A DNA stretch of 64,000 nucleotides from Flavobacterium sp. UBA7663 (GTDB taxonomy: Bacteria > Bacteroidota > Bacteroidia > Flavobacteriales > Flavobacteriaceae), in assembly GCF_002483315.1 (NCBI RefSeq), contig NZ_DLHR01000027.1, positions 29,695 to 93,694 on the forward strand, given 5' to 3'. Below the pieces are notes generated by a model, which saw only the letters and a list, made by a program, of their open reading frames with translations, ran no database searches and was not told where the DNA came from. Each line of letters begins with the position of its first letter. The first letter of the stretch is position 1. Below, in pieces: positions 33,459 through 42,338 of the stretch. The position numbers and the translations under genes were made by a program.

Positions 33459-34937
33459 CTGTTGTTGAAAGAACTTATTCACTTTGATAAATCAAATGCT
33501 ACTTCCGTATATATTCAAATTTCACAGCAAATTATAAATGCGATTCAAAGAGGTTATCTAAAAGAAGGAATGGCTTTGCCTGGAACTCGAATTTTCAGCC
33601 AATTACTTAATATTCATAGAAATACTGCAGTTGCAGTTTATGACGAATTAGCTTCGCAAGGTTGGGTTGAAATAATTCCAAACAAAGGCACTTTTATCTT
33701 GATTCCAAAACCAAAAACGGCTTCTATAAAAGCACGTTCTAATAAAATAAATGATGCCTATAGCTATCCTAAAACTACGGGGTTTCCTTTTCAAACATCC
33801 TTTCACTTAGCTTCAACTGAAGAATTTTCGGAAGCAAAATACATTTTAAACGATGGTCAACCCGATTTAAGATTACACCCTATTCATGAATTTTCAAAAT
33901 GGTACGGCACATCAATGAAACGAAAATCATTGATTTCAAAATGGAACAATACATCGAAAAACAGCTATTCTACATTCGAAAATCAATTATGCAACTTTTT
34001 AAATGCGACAAGAGGATTTCATATCAAACCTACAAACTTAATCAGTACAAGAAGTACCGAAATGAGTTTATACATCATCTCACAGCTTTTAATTCGCAAA
34101 AAAGACGTGGTTTTGGTTGGTAATTTGAGTAACTATAATGCCAATATGATTTTTCAAGAAGCTGGAGCCAACATTAAAACGATTCCAGTTGACGAAAATG
34201 GGTTAGATATCAATTACATTGAAAAACATTTTACAAAAGGCAAAATTAGATGTATTTATGTGTGTTCCAATCGCGATTATCCGACAACAAATACTTTGTC
34301 TGCCGAACGAAGATTACAACTTTTACAACTTGCCAAGAAGTATCAATTTGCCATAATTGAAGATGATTTTGATTACGATTTTCAACTCGAAGGTTCCGCT
34401 ATGTTACCCATGGCAAGTTCAGACGGAAACGGAATGGTAATTTATCTTGGAAAGTTAGGGCAATCGTTGTTTCCTAGTTTTCAAACTGGATTTGTGGTGG
34501 CTCCTGAAAATTTGATTTCGGAAGCAAAAAACTATCTTCAAATGTTAGATAAACAAGGCGATTTAATTCAAGAACAAGTGCTTTCGGAATTAATTTATGA
34601 AGGTGAAATTCATCGTTTACTGAAAAAAAATTCGATAATTTATAAACAAAGACGAGATTATACTTACGAATGTTTCAAGCGTAATTTTAAAGAAACTATC
34701 CAACTTAAAAAAACATCAGGAGGATTAGCAATTTGGATTGAATTTCTTCCTTCCATATCATTGATTCAACTTGCTGAAGAAGTGAGTAAATTAGATGTAT
34801 TTCTACCGAAGACCATTCTTTATCAAGATAAAAACACTTGTGCTATTCGTTTTGGATTTGGGCATTTGAATGAAGAAGAAATTGAAATTGTGGTAAGTAA
34901 ATTAAACCTCGCATACAATTCAATGACAAAGTCATAA
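33438..34937 (+). CDS. MocR-type (GntR + aminotransferase-fold) regulator lacking the PLP lysine
   Basis: 499 residues. The N-terminal GntR-type winged helix is well conserved (YLKEGMALPGTR ... LNIHRNTAVAVYDELASQG ... NKGTFI). The remainder has the fold-type I aminotransferase domain of MocR regulators, including IIEDDFDYDF (the Asp that would contact the PLP ring nitrogen) and the C-terminal IRFGFGHL Arg. In the lysine motif, normally GTFSK-TLFPSLRLGY, this protein reads YLGKLGQSLFPSFQTGF: the internal-aldimine Lys is Q342 and the following Arg is Q349. Covalent PLP binding is therefore doubtful, though K339 is nearby. It is divergent from a TonB receptor, its likely target. Confidence 0.9.
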   Translation: MKDSPVTLLLKELIHFDKSNATSVYIQISQQIINAIQRGYLKEGMALPGTRIFSQLLNIHRNTAVAVYDELASQGWVEIIPNKGTFILIPKPKTASIKARSNKINDAYSYPKTTGFPFQTSFHLASTEEFSEAKYILNDGQPDLRLHPIHEFSKWYGTSMKRKSLISKWNNTSKNSYSTFENQLCNFLNATRGFHIKPTNLISTRSTEMSLYIISQLLIRKKDVVLVGNLSNYNANMIFQEAGANIKTIPVDENGLDINYIEKHFTKGKIRCIYVCSNRDYPTTNTLSAERRLQLLQLAKKYQFAIIEDDFDYDFQLEGSAMLPMASSDGNGMVIYLGKLGQSLFPSFQTGFVVAPENLISEAKNYLQMLDKQGDLIQEQVLSELIYEGEIHRLLKKNSIIYKQRRDYTYECFKRNFKETIQLKKTSGGLAIWIEFLPSISLIQLAEEVSKLDVFLPKTILYQDKNTCAIRFGFGHLNEEEIEIVVSKLNLAYNSMTKS

Positions 34938-34943
34938 AATAAA

Positions 34944-34974
34944 AAAAGTCCCGCAAATTGCGGGACTTTTTTAC
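34944..34974. terminator. Bidirectional terminator between MocR-type gene and atpC
   Basis: AAAGTCCCGCAA/TTGCGGGACTTT, a perfect stem with A and T runs on either side, between convergent genes. Confidence 0.9.
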
Positions 34975-34989
34975 TATAAATCTATTGTC

Positions 34990-35271
34990 TTAGTCGGCTA
35001 AAACAATAATCTTGTTTTCATTCATTTCGATGGTACCAGAATTAATAGGTAACCAATACGTTTGCTCATTTACTTTATTGAATTTAGAAACGAATTCTTT
35101 TTCAATTTTGATGTTTTGAGCATTGATTTTCACATTCCCTTTTGCCAATAATGAAACAATAGGTGCGTGATTATTTAGCATTTGAAACTCACCGTTAATT
35201 CCAGGAACTGCTACCGAAGTAACTTCTCCTTTAAACAATGTAGCTTCTGGTGATACTATTTCTAAAATCAT
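34990..35271 (-). CDS. atpC: ATP synthase F1 epsilon subunit
   Basis: 93 residues comprising only the N-terminal beta-sandwich domain (EIVSPEATLFKGEVTSVAVPGINGEFQ, then NHAPIVSLLAKGNVKI). The C-terminal helical pair that inhibits ATP hydrolysis in other bacteria is absent, which is usual in this phylum. It follows atpD on the minus strand after 47 bases that hold a heptamer repeat. The other ATP synthase genes are not in the window, so beta-epsilon form a separate pair. Confidence 0.93.
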   Translation of the reverse strand: MILEIVSPEATLFKGEVTSVAVPGINGEFQMLNNHAPIVSLLAKGNVKINAQNIKIEKEFVSKFNKVNEQTYWLPINSGTIEMNENKIIVLAD

Positions 35272-35279
35272 TTTTTTAT

Positions 35280-35310
35280 GCTTTAGGCTTTAAGCTTTAG
35301 GCTTTAAGCT
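35280..35310. repeat. Heptamer tandem repeat between atpD and atpC
   Basis: GCTTTAGGCTTTAA occurs twice in tandem (35280-35293 and 35294-35307), followed by GCT; this equals four heptamers GCTTTAR. On the mRNA strand it reads YTAAAGC repeats. Confidence 0.9.
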
Positions 35311-35318
35311 ATTAAAAA

Positions 35319-36830
35319 TTATGCTTCTGCTAACATTTTTTGTCCAGCTTCGATAGCTTCTTCGATAGTACCTTTAAGGTTGAACGCTGCTTCTGGTAAG
35401 TGATCTAATTCACCATCCATAATCATGTTAAATCCTTTGATAGTTTCTTTGATATCAACCAATACTCCTGGAATACCAGTAAATTGCTCCGCTACGTGGA
35501 AAGGTTGAGATAAGAAACGTTGGACACGACGTGCACGAGATACTGATAATTTATCTTCTTCAGATAACTCTTCCATACCTAAGATGGCAATGATATCTTG
35601 TAATTGTTTGTATTTTTGAAGAATCTCTTTTACTCTTTGAGCACAGTCATAATGTTCAGCACCTAAGATTTCTGGAGTTAAGATACGAGAAGTAGAATCT
35701 AATGGATCTACCGCTGGATAAATACCTAACTCAGCAATTTTACGAGACAATACTGTTGTTGCATCTAAGTGAGCAAACGTTGTTGCTGGTGCAGGGTCAG
35801 TTAAGTCATCCGCAGGTACGTAAACCGCTTGTACAGATGTAATAGATCCTTTTTTAGTTGAAGTAATACGCTCTTGCATCGCACCCATTTCAGTTGCTAA
35901 TGTAGGTTGGTACCCTACTGCAGATGGCATACGACCTAATAAAGCCGATACTTCAGAACCTGCTTGTGTAAAACGGAAGATATTATCAACGAAGAATAAT
36001 ACATCTTTACCTTGGTCAGATCCAGCTCCATCACGGAAATATTCAGCGATAGATAATCCTGAAAGTGCTACACGAGCACGAGCTCCAGGTGGCTCATTCA
36101 TTTGTCCGAAAACGAAAGTAGCTTTAGACTCTCTCATTCCTGGCATATCTACTTTAGACAAATCCCATCCTCCATTTTCCATAGAGTGCATGAAATCGTC
36201 ACCATATTTAATAATTCCTGACTCTAACATCTCACGAAGTAAGTCATTTCCTTCACGTGTTCTTTCACCTACTCCTGCGAATACAGAAAGTCCACCGTGA
36301 CCTTTTGCAATATTGTTAATCAACTCCTGAATCAATACCGTTTTACCTACTCCGGCACCACCAAATAATCCAATTTTTCCTCCTTTTGCATAAGGCTCAA
36401 TAAGGTCGATTACTTTGATTCCTGTAAATAAAACTTCAGAAGAAGTTGATAAGTCTTCAAATTTTGGAGCTGTTCTGTGGATTGGCAAACCGTTTGCACC
36501 TGCTTTAGGTAAATCTCCTAAACCGTCAATTGCATCACCAATTACATTAAATAAACGACCAAAAACGTCCGCTCCAATTGGCATTTGAATTGGTGCACCA
36601 GTAGCAACTACTTCAACACCTCTTGCTAAACCGTCTGTAGAGTCCATAGAAATGGTACGAACAGTGTTTTCACCAATGTGAGATTGAACTTCAAGTACTA
36701 ATAAAGTACCATCTTTTTTAGTGATTTCTAATGAATCATAAATTTTAGGTAATTCGTTATTTGAGTCATTAAAAACGACGTCAACAACTGGCCCGATAAT
36801 TTGTGCAACTTTTCCTGTGATTCTAGACAT
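35319..36830 (-). CDS. atpD: ATP synthase F1 beta subunit
   Basis: Catalytic subunit of F1, 503 residues. Walker A GGAGVGKTVLIQELI, the beta-subunit signature PAVDPLDSTSRI, and ALSGLSIAEYFRD with the catalytic Glu in GERTREGNDL are all present. Slightly longer than the E. coli protein, as in other Bacteroidetes. It has its own promoter and is followed by atpC. Confidence 0.97.
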   Translation of the reverse strand: MSRITGKVAQIIGPVVDVVFNDSNNELPKIYDSLEITKKDGTLLVLEVQSHIGENTVRTISMDSTDGLARGVEVVATGAPIQMPIGADVFGRLFNVIGDAIDGLGDLPKAGANGLPIHRTAPKFEDLSTSSEVLFTGIKVIDLIEPYAKGGKIGLFGGAGVGKTVLIQELINNIAKGHGGLSVFAGVGERTREGNDLLREMLESGIIKYGDDFMHSMENGGWDLSKVDMPGMRESKATFVFGQMNEPPGARARVALSGLSIAEYFRDGAGSDQGKDVLFFVDNIFRFTQAGSEVSALLGRMPSAVGYQPTLATEMGAMQERITSTKKGSITSVQAVYVPADDLTDPAPATTFAHLDATTVLSRKIAELGIYPAVDPLDSTSRILTPEILGAEHYDCAQRVKEILQKYKQLQDIIAILGMEELSEEDKLSVSRARRVQRFLSQPFHVAEQFTGIPGVLVDIKETIKGFNMIMDGELDHLPEAAFNLKGTIEEAIEAGQKMLAEA

Positions 36831-36890
36831 TGCTTATGTATTTATTTAATAGCTAATTAATGTTGAAAAAATGATGTATTTTTCCGAGTG

Positions 36891-36922
36891 CAAAGATAGT
36901 TTTTTCTAAAACAATTTTGCAA
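36891..36922 (-). promoter_or_regulatory. atpD-atpC promoter
   Basis: Minus strand TTG (36920-36922), 21-base spacer, TATCTTTG (36891-36898). The leader to the atpD ATG is about 55 bases. Confidence 0.6.
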
Positions 36923-36948
36923 TTTATTTTTTGAATTTTTTGCAATAA

Positions 36949-36977
36949 AAAAGCGAAATTTTCCAATTTCGCTTTTA
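36949..36977 (-). terminator. glmS terminator
   Basis: AAAAGCGAAATT pairs with AATTTCGCTTTT across a 4-base loop, directly downstream of the glmS stop on the minus strand. Confidence 0.85.
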
Positions 36978-36982
36978 AAATG

Positions 36983-38830
36983 TTATTCTACGGTAACGGA
37001 TTTTGCTAAATTCCTAGGTTGATCCACATTACAACCTCTTAAAACAGCAATATGATACGATAATAATTGTAACGGAATTGTAGTTAATAATGGTGTAAAT
37101 GGTTCGTTTGTTTCTGGGATTTCAATTACGTGATCTGCCAAAGCTTTAACTTGCGTATCTCCTTTAGTAACTACAGCAATAATTTTACCGCTTCTTGATT
37201 TTATTTCTTGAATATTACTTACCACTTTATCATAATGTCCTTTATTTGGAGCAATTACAATTACTGGCATATGTTCGTCAATCAACGCAATTGGCCCGTG
37301 CTTCATTTCTGCTGCTGGATATCCTTCTGCGTGGATATATGAAATTTCTTTTAGTTTTAATGCACCTTCTAATGCTACTGGGAAGTTATAACCTCTTCCT
37401 AAGTATAAACAATTGGTTGCATCTTTGTATATTTCGGCAATTTGTTTTGCAACATCATTAGTCAATAATGCTTCTTGAACTTTTTCTGGCATTAATTCCA
37501 ATTCCAACAAATAACGTTGGTAATCCGAATTATTCATTGTTCCTTTTGCTTTTGCCAAACGAAGTGCAATTAGTGTAAGAATTGTAATTTGCGTTGTAAA
37601 TGCCTTAGTTGAAGCTACTCCGATTTCTGGTCCTGCATGCGTGTAAGCACCTGCATGCGTTTCGCGAGAAATTGATGAACCTACCACATTACAAACTCCG
37701 AATACAAAAGCTCCGTTTTCTTTAGCTAATTTGATTGCTGCTAACGTATCTGCCGTTTCACCTGATTGTGAAATTGCAATAACAACATCGTCTTTATTAA
37801 TGATTGGATTTCTATATCTGAATTCTGATGCGTATTCTACTTCTACCGGAATTCTTGAAAATTCTTCGATAATATATTCTGCAACTAATCCTGCGTGCCA
37901 TGAAGTTCCACAAGCTACAATAAGGATTCGTTTTGCGTTTAAGAATTTTTCTAAATTATCTTCAACACCTGACATTTGGATAATTCCTTTGTTCGCTAAA
38001 AGTCTTCCTCTGTATGTGTCTTTGATTACGCTTGGTTGTTCGTAGATTTCTTTCATCATGAAATGATCATAACCCCCTTTTTCAATTTGCTCCAAGTTTA
38101 ATTGAAGTTCTTGAATGTAAGGATCAACCAATGAATCATCTTTAATTTTTCTAACTTTTAATGGTTTGTGTAATCGCACAATTGCCATTTCTTCATCTTC
38201 TAAATAAATAGCATTTGAAGTATATTCGATAAATGGAGTAGCATCTGATGCGATGAAAAACTCGTCTTCACCAATTCCAATTGCTAATGGACTACCTAAA
38301 CGTGCAACGATAATTTCATCTGGTTTTTCAACATCAATTACCGCAATAGCATAAGCACCAATAACTTGATTTAATGCAATTTGAACCGCTTTACCAAGTT
38401 TACAGTTTTCTTTTTTCTTAACTTCTTCAATCAAATTGATTAACACTTCCGTATCTGTATCAGACTTGAATGTGTAACCTCTTTTGATTAATTCTTGTTT
38501 TAATGGTTCATAATTTTCGATGATTCCATTGTGAATTATCACTAACTTTCCAGAATTAGAAAAATGCGGATGAGAGTTTACATCATTAGGAACTCCATGA
38601 GTTGCCCAACGTGTGTGTCCCATACCTATTTTACCAATAGTTGTTTTTTCGCTTTCTGCTTTTGCTTCTAAATCAGAAACTTTTCCTTTGGTTTTTGATA
38701 ATTTTAAATCTTTTCCGTCATACAAAACAATACCAGCACTATCGTAACCTCTATATTCTAATCTATGCAATCCTTTAATGATTACAGGATACGCATCTCT
38801 ATGACCGATATAACCTACAATTCCACACAT
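36983..38830 (-). CDS. glmS: Glutamine--fructose-6-phosphate aminotransferase
   Basis: Makes glucosamine-6-phosphate for peptidoglycan and lipopolysaccharide. The 615-residue protein has the N-terminal Ntn glutaminase domain starting MCGIVGYIGHRDA (Cys2 nucleophile after Met removal), and two SIS domains with ACGTSWHAGL and ISQSGETADTLAAI, ending with DQPRNLAKSVTVE. Last of a three-gene minus-strand operon behind a GT5-like protein and a DUF4270 lipoprotein, with 3 bases to the preceding gene. No ribozyme leader is evident, as it lies internally in the operon. Confidence 0.97.
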   Translation of the reverse strand: MCGIVGYIGHRDAYPVIIKGLHRLEYRGYDSAGIVLYDGKDLKLSKTKGKVSDLEAKAESEKTTIGKIGMGHTRWATHGVPNDVNSHPHFSNSGKLVIIHNGIIENYEPLKQELIKRGYTFKSDTDTEVLINLIEEVKKKENCKLGKAVQIALNQVIGAYAIAVIDVEKPDEIIVARLGSPLAIGIGEDEFFIASDATPFIEYTSNAIYLEDEEMAIVRLHKPLKVRKIKDDSLVDPYIQELQLNLEQIEKGGYDHFMMKEIYEQPSVIKDTYRGRLLANKGIIQMSGVEDNLEKFLNAKRILIVACGTSWHAGLVAEYIIEEFSRIPVEVEYASEFRYRNPIINKDDVVIAISQSGETADTLAAIKLAKENGAFVFGVCNVVGSSISRETHAGAYTHAGPEIGVASTKAFTTQITILTLIALRLAKAKGTMNNSDYQRYLLELELMPEKVQEALLTNDVAKQIAEIYKDATNCLYLGRGYNFPVALEGALKLKEISYIHAEGYPAAEMKHGPIALIDEHMPVIVIAPNKGHYDKVVSNIQEIKSRSGKIIAVVTKGDTQVKALADHVIEIPETNEPFTPLLTTIPLQLLSYHIAVLRGCNVDQPRNLAKSVTVE

Positions 38831-38833
38831 ATA

Positions 38834-40546
38834 CTATTCGTTATTAGGTTTAGTGAAATAAATACTTAATTTAAGTTTTTTATCTTCATCAGCAGGATCT
38901 GTAACAACATTTCCAAACAAAACAGTTCCTAATGGATTTAAGATTGATGCTAAAGGAATATCACTAATTTGTACACCATTAGCAGAAATTGGAGCTTTAA
39001 GTTTTGCGCTTGAAACCAGATTTATCGACTCAGTTACAGAAACACCAATTTTGACATTGTCTTGATAATCACCATTACTATCTGCTTTCAAAATTCTTTT
39101 TATGTGCTCCGTTAATCTTATAGTATATTTTATACCTTTTTTAGGATCTTCTGTTTCTCTTTCGATAATACCACCAAAAACCAACTTATTGTTCTTTGGA
39201 TTAAACCCTGAAGAAGAATCAAAAGTATAATCTGCAATAACCATATTATTGGTTGCATCATAAATATAAATCCTTTCTGGCTCATGATCCTCGTTTAACA
39301 TTTTAGATTTATCAATATAAAAAGTAAGCTTTGCATCGTTAATTAACCAATTTTGTGTTGCAATATTATTTCTTAAAGTTTCAAGTTCTGTTGGAGTAAA
39401 CAAATCAATAAATGCAACAGAACCATTTCCTCCTTTAATATATAATCTATCGCTACCTAAAACTTCATTAGAACCAACTACTCCAGCATCATACTCGGTT
39501 GAATTATTGTATTCTAGTAAATTAATACTGTTGTTTCTTAAAGTTGTAGAAGAATTATAACCCATTTTAAGCGAAAATTCTTTTCTCGTTCTTGCTGGAT
39601 TTGGATTTTCAACTGTTGGTTCAACAGATGATTTGTAAATGATTTTAAATTCTGCTTTAGAAAAATCTAAAATTGCTAAAGCCCCTTGATCAGGATTAAT
39701 TTCCTCTACTTCAAACAAAAGGCCTCTAAAATAGTTTTTGAAAAAATTATTATTAAATAGATTTCCAGATGAAGTGGCATCTAAAATTTTTTGTTGAAAG
39801 AAACTGTTTTTTAAATCCAACCACATTCCTGGTGTTTTTCTCTCTTTAATAACTCTCAAAGTCACATTGTTTTGATCTGACAAAACAGCTCCATTACTAT
39901 CTACATATAATCCAGCACCATTTGTTTTATAAATATAAAGTTCTTTTTTACTAAAATAAAACTCATCATTTTGAGCAATATTAGAACTATTATTCAAAAG
40001 CTCGGAACCTTTGAATGGATCTATTTTTGTTGCTTTATCATCATTGAAATATTTTTGAGAAGTTTGTAAATTATCCGCTGGATCAAAATCTCTTAAATAA
40101 TAACCATTTTCTAAAACTTTTAATCTAAACTTCCCTATTTCAGCATTTCCATAAATAGAATCTAATTGATAGACACGTTCTCCACTTGTTTCAGTTGATT
40201 TAAGTTCGCTAAAATAAGGAACGTATAAATAAACTGAATCAATTACTGGGTTATAACCAAAAGAAGGGTTTTCTGAACCTAATTCTACTTGTGTAACAAA
40301 ATGGGCTTTTGTAGTTCCAAAAAAATCATTTTTATAAACTCCTAAAGCATTTAAAGGTAAATTATTAGTCTGTACTACTCCTGTTGCTTTTGAATAAGCT
40401 ACAAGTGAAGCATCATCATATAATTCTAAATCAAAATGATCATCGCCGATTACATCTGAATCTAAGGAATTAAAATCCTTATCGCATGAAATTAGTAGAA
40501 CAAATAGAAATAATAGAGAGAATATTTTTAAAAAACTTTTTTTCAT
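38834..40546 (-). CDS. DUF4270-family lipoprotein
   Basis: 570 residues with a lipoprotein signal (FSLLFLFVLLISCDKDFN, Cys about 21) and an all-beta body of the DUF4270 type common in Flavobacteriia. Function unknown; anchored in the outer or inner membrane. It lies between the GT5-like gene (17 bases upstream) and glmS (3 bases downstream), so it is expressed with an amino-sugar precursor enzyme, which suggests a link to envelope glycan formation. Confidence 0.82.
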   Translation of the reverse strand: MKKSFLKIFSLLFLFVLLISCDKDFNSLDSDVIGDDHFDLELYDDASLVAYSKATGVVQTNNLPLNALGVYKNDFFGTTKAHFVTQVELGSENPSFGYNPVIDSVYLYVPYFSELKSTETSGERVYQLDSIYGNAEIGKFRLKVLENGYYLRDFDPADNLQTSQKYFNDDKATKIDPFKGSELLNNSSNIAQNDEFYFSKKELYIYKTNGAGLYVDSNGAVLSDQNNVTLRVIKERKTPGMWLDLKNSFFQQKILDATSSGNLFNNNFFKNYFRGLLFEVEEINPDQGALAILDFSKAEFKIIYKSSVEPTVENPNPARTRKEFSLKMGYNSSTTLRNNSINLLEYNNSTEYDAGVVGSNEVLGSDRLYIKGGNGSVAFIDLFTPTELETLRNNIATQNWLINDAKLTFYIDKSKMLNEDHEPERIYIYDATNNMVIADYTFDSSSGFNPKNNKLVFGGIIERETEDPKKGIKYTIRLTEHIKRILKADSNGDYQDNVKIGVSVTESINLVSSAKLKAPISANGVQISDIPLASILNPLGTVLFGNVVTDPADEDKKLKLSIYFTKPNNE

Positions 40547-40562
40547 AATAGTAGAACCCTTT

Positions 40563-41369
40563 TTATAATACGTGATTTTTGATAAACGAAGTATACACTT
40601 CTTTAATTGTGTCTTTAGAGGCGAAAGGTAAAAAAGGTTTGTTTGAACTTTCTATAAATTTTGTTAAAGTTGGAGACAAGACCTCAGAGCCTGCTACTAC
40701 TGCATCGGAATGCATAATAGAAACCTTCATCATGTTTTCATAAGTTGGAGATGCTAAATCCGAAACCGCTTCATTACTGATGTTATCAAACAATACTTTG
40801 TTGATAAATTCTTTGTCTAATTCACCTTCAAAACCTTGCTCATAAACCGAAGAAATGATTTTTGTCTCTGCAAAAATACCTTCATCTTTATAATAATGTT
40901 TTAAGTAAACTGGTAACATAGCCGCCATCCAACCATGAACATGAATTACATCAGGAACCCAATTTAATTTCTTAACCGTTTCAACTACTCCTTTTGCAAA
41001 GAAAATAGCTCTTTCGTCATTATCTGGATATAAAACACCTTCTTCATCTGAAAAAGTTGCTTTTCTTTTGAAATATTCGTCGTTATCAATAAAATAAACT
41101 TGAATTCGCTCTTTAGGAATCGAAGCTACTTTAATAATTAGAGGCATATCCATATCATTCACCACCAAATTCATTCCTGATAAACGGATAACTTCATGCA
41201 ATTGATGTCTTCTCTCATTAATATTACCATATCTAGGCATAAAAATTCGTATTTGTCCGCCCAAATCATTAATCATTTTTGGCATTTCATACGATTGTAA
41301 CGACACTTCGTTTTCCGCTAAATAAGGCACCACTTCAGATGATACATACAATATCCTCTTGTCTTCCAT
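40563..41369 (-). CDS. GT5-like N-terminal domain protein (labelled glycogen/starch synthase in homologs), probably not a synthase
   Basis: 268 residues similar to only the N-terminal Rossmann domain of glycogen synthases (opening RILYVSSEVVPY, with VIHVHGWMAAMLPVYLK and VLYPDNDERAIFFAKGVVE). Full synthases need about 480 residues; the C-terminal ADP-glucose-binding domain is absent and the stop is followed directly by the DUF4270 gene. The nucleotide-sugar motif K-x-G-G-L after the first strand is replaced (YLAENEVSLQS). Synthase activity is thus unlikely. It heads an operon with DUF4270 and glmS, so a role in sensing or shaping envelope glycan supply is possible but unproven. Confidence 0.8.
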   Translation of the reverse strand: MEDKRILYVSSEVVPYLAENEVSLQSYEMPKMINDLGGQIRIFMPRYGNINERRHQLHEVIRLSGMNLVVNDMDMPLIIKVASIPKERIQVYFIDNDEYFKRKATFSDEEGVLYPDNDERAIFFAKGVVETVKKLNWVPDVIHVHGWMAAMLPVYLKHYYKDEGIFAETKIISSVYEQGFEGELDKEFINKVLFDNISNEAVSDLASPTYENMMKVSIMHSDAVVAGSEVLSPTLTKFIESSNKPFLPFASKDTIKEVYTSFIKNHVL

Positions 41370-41406
41370 AATGTATTCTAGTTAATTATTGTTTTAAAAA
41401 ACCTTG

Positions 41407-41414
41407 CAAAATTA
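41407..41414 (-). promoter_or_regulatory. -7 box of the GT5-like/DUF4270/glmS operon
   Basis: TAATTTTG on the minus strand, 37 bases before the ATG. No convincing -33 element. Confidence 0.45.
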
Positions 41415-41445
41415 CAAAATTTTATGGATTTATCCACTAAAATAG

Positions 41446-41453
41446 TAAGTTTG
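41446..41453 (+). promoter_or_regulatory. -7 box of panC
   Basis: TAAGTTTG, 23 bases before the panC ATG. No clear -33 element at the right distance. Confidence 0.5.
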
Positions 41454-41476
41454 CACCTGAAATAACAAAGTAGAAA

Positions 41477-42325
41477 ATGCTCATTTTTAATAAAAAGTCC
41501 GATTTAAGTGCTTTTTTAAGCCCATTAATCAAACAAAATAAATCCATTGGATTTGTTCCTACAATGGGAGCATTGCATCAAGGACACTTATCGTTACTAA
41601 AAAAATCGCTTTCTGAAAACGATGTAACAGTAATGAGTATTTTTGTGAATCCTACCCAGTTTAACAACGCCGAAGATTTAGACAAATATCCTAGAACATT
41701 GGAACGCGATGTGCAAATCATGCAAGATTTAAGCAACAACATCATTGTTTATGCACCTGAAGTGGCCGATATTTACGAAGGCAATACTATTTCTGAAAGT
41801 TTTAATTACGATGGTTTAGAAAATCAAATGGAAGGCAAACACCGCCCAGGACATTTTGACGGAGTGGGAACTATTGTAAAACGTCTTTTCGAAATTGTTC
41901 AACCAAATAAATCGTATTTTGGAGAAAAAGATTTTCAACAACTCCAAATTGTAAAGAAATTAGTTTCAAAATACAAGATTCCGGTTGACGTTATTGGTTG
42001 CCCAATTCACAGAGAAGCAAACGGATTAGCCATGAGTTCAAGAAATGAACGCCTTTCAGAATCTGCAAGAGAAAAAGCAGCTATTATTTATCAAATACTA
42101 AATTCTGCAAAAGAAATTTTTCAAACAAATTCAGCCGAAGAAACGATAAAATTTGTAGAAAAAGAATTCAAAAAATATCCTGAATTTGAATTGGAATATT
42201 TTGAAATCGCCGATGAAGCAACGCTTTTACCTGTTTCTGAAAAAGAATCTGACAAAAAATATCGCGGATTTATCGCCATTTTCATTGAGAAAATCAGATT
42301 AATTGATAATATTTCACTAAATTAA
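41477..42325 (+). CDS. panC: Pantoate--beta-alanine ligase
   Basis: Final step of pantothenate synthesis: ATP-dependent joining of pantoate with beta-alanine. 282 residues, normal length. Signature FVPTMGALHQGHLSLL carries the HxGH adenylate motif; VNPTQFNNAEDLDKYPRT, FGEKDFQQL and MSSRNERLS are all conserved. It pairs with panD 13 bases downstream, which supplies beta-alanine. Confidence 0.97.
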   Translation: MLIFNKKSDLSAFLSPLIKQNKSIGFVPTMGALHQGHLSLLKKSLSENDVTVMSIFVNPTQFNNAEDLDKYPRTLERDVQIMQDLSNNIIVYAPEVADIYEGNTISESFNYDGLENQMEGKHRPGHFDGVGTIVKRLFEIVQPNKSYFGEKDFQQLQIVKKLVSKYKIPVDVIGCPIHREANGLAMSSRNERLSESAREKAAIIYQILNSAKEIFQTNSAEETIKFVEKEFKKYPEFELEYFEIADEATLLPVSEKESDKKYRGFIAIFIEKIRLIDNISLN

Positions 42326-42334
42326 TTACCTTTG
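42303..42334 (+). promoter_or_regulatory. Internal promoter for panD
   Basis: TTG (42303-42305), a 21-base spacer and TACCTTTG (42327-42334) straddle the end of panC. The panD ATG begins 4 bases after the -7 box, predicting a leaderless panD mRNA. Confidence 0.55.
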
Positions 42335-42338
42335 CATC

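Noticed and set aside
38831..38833. glmS ribozyme
   Set aside because: The gene follows the DUF4270 gene by 3 bases, leaving no room for the ribozyme.
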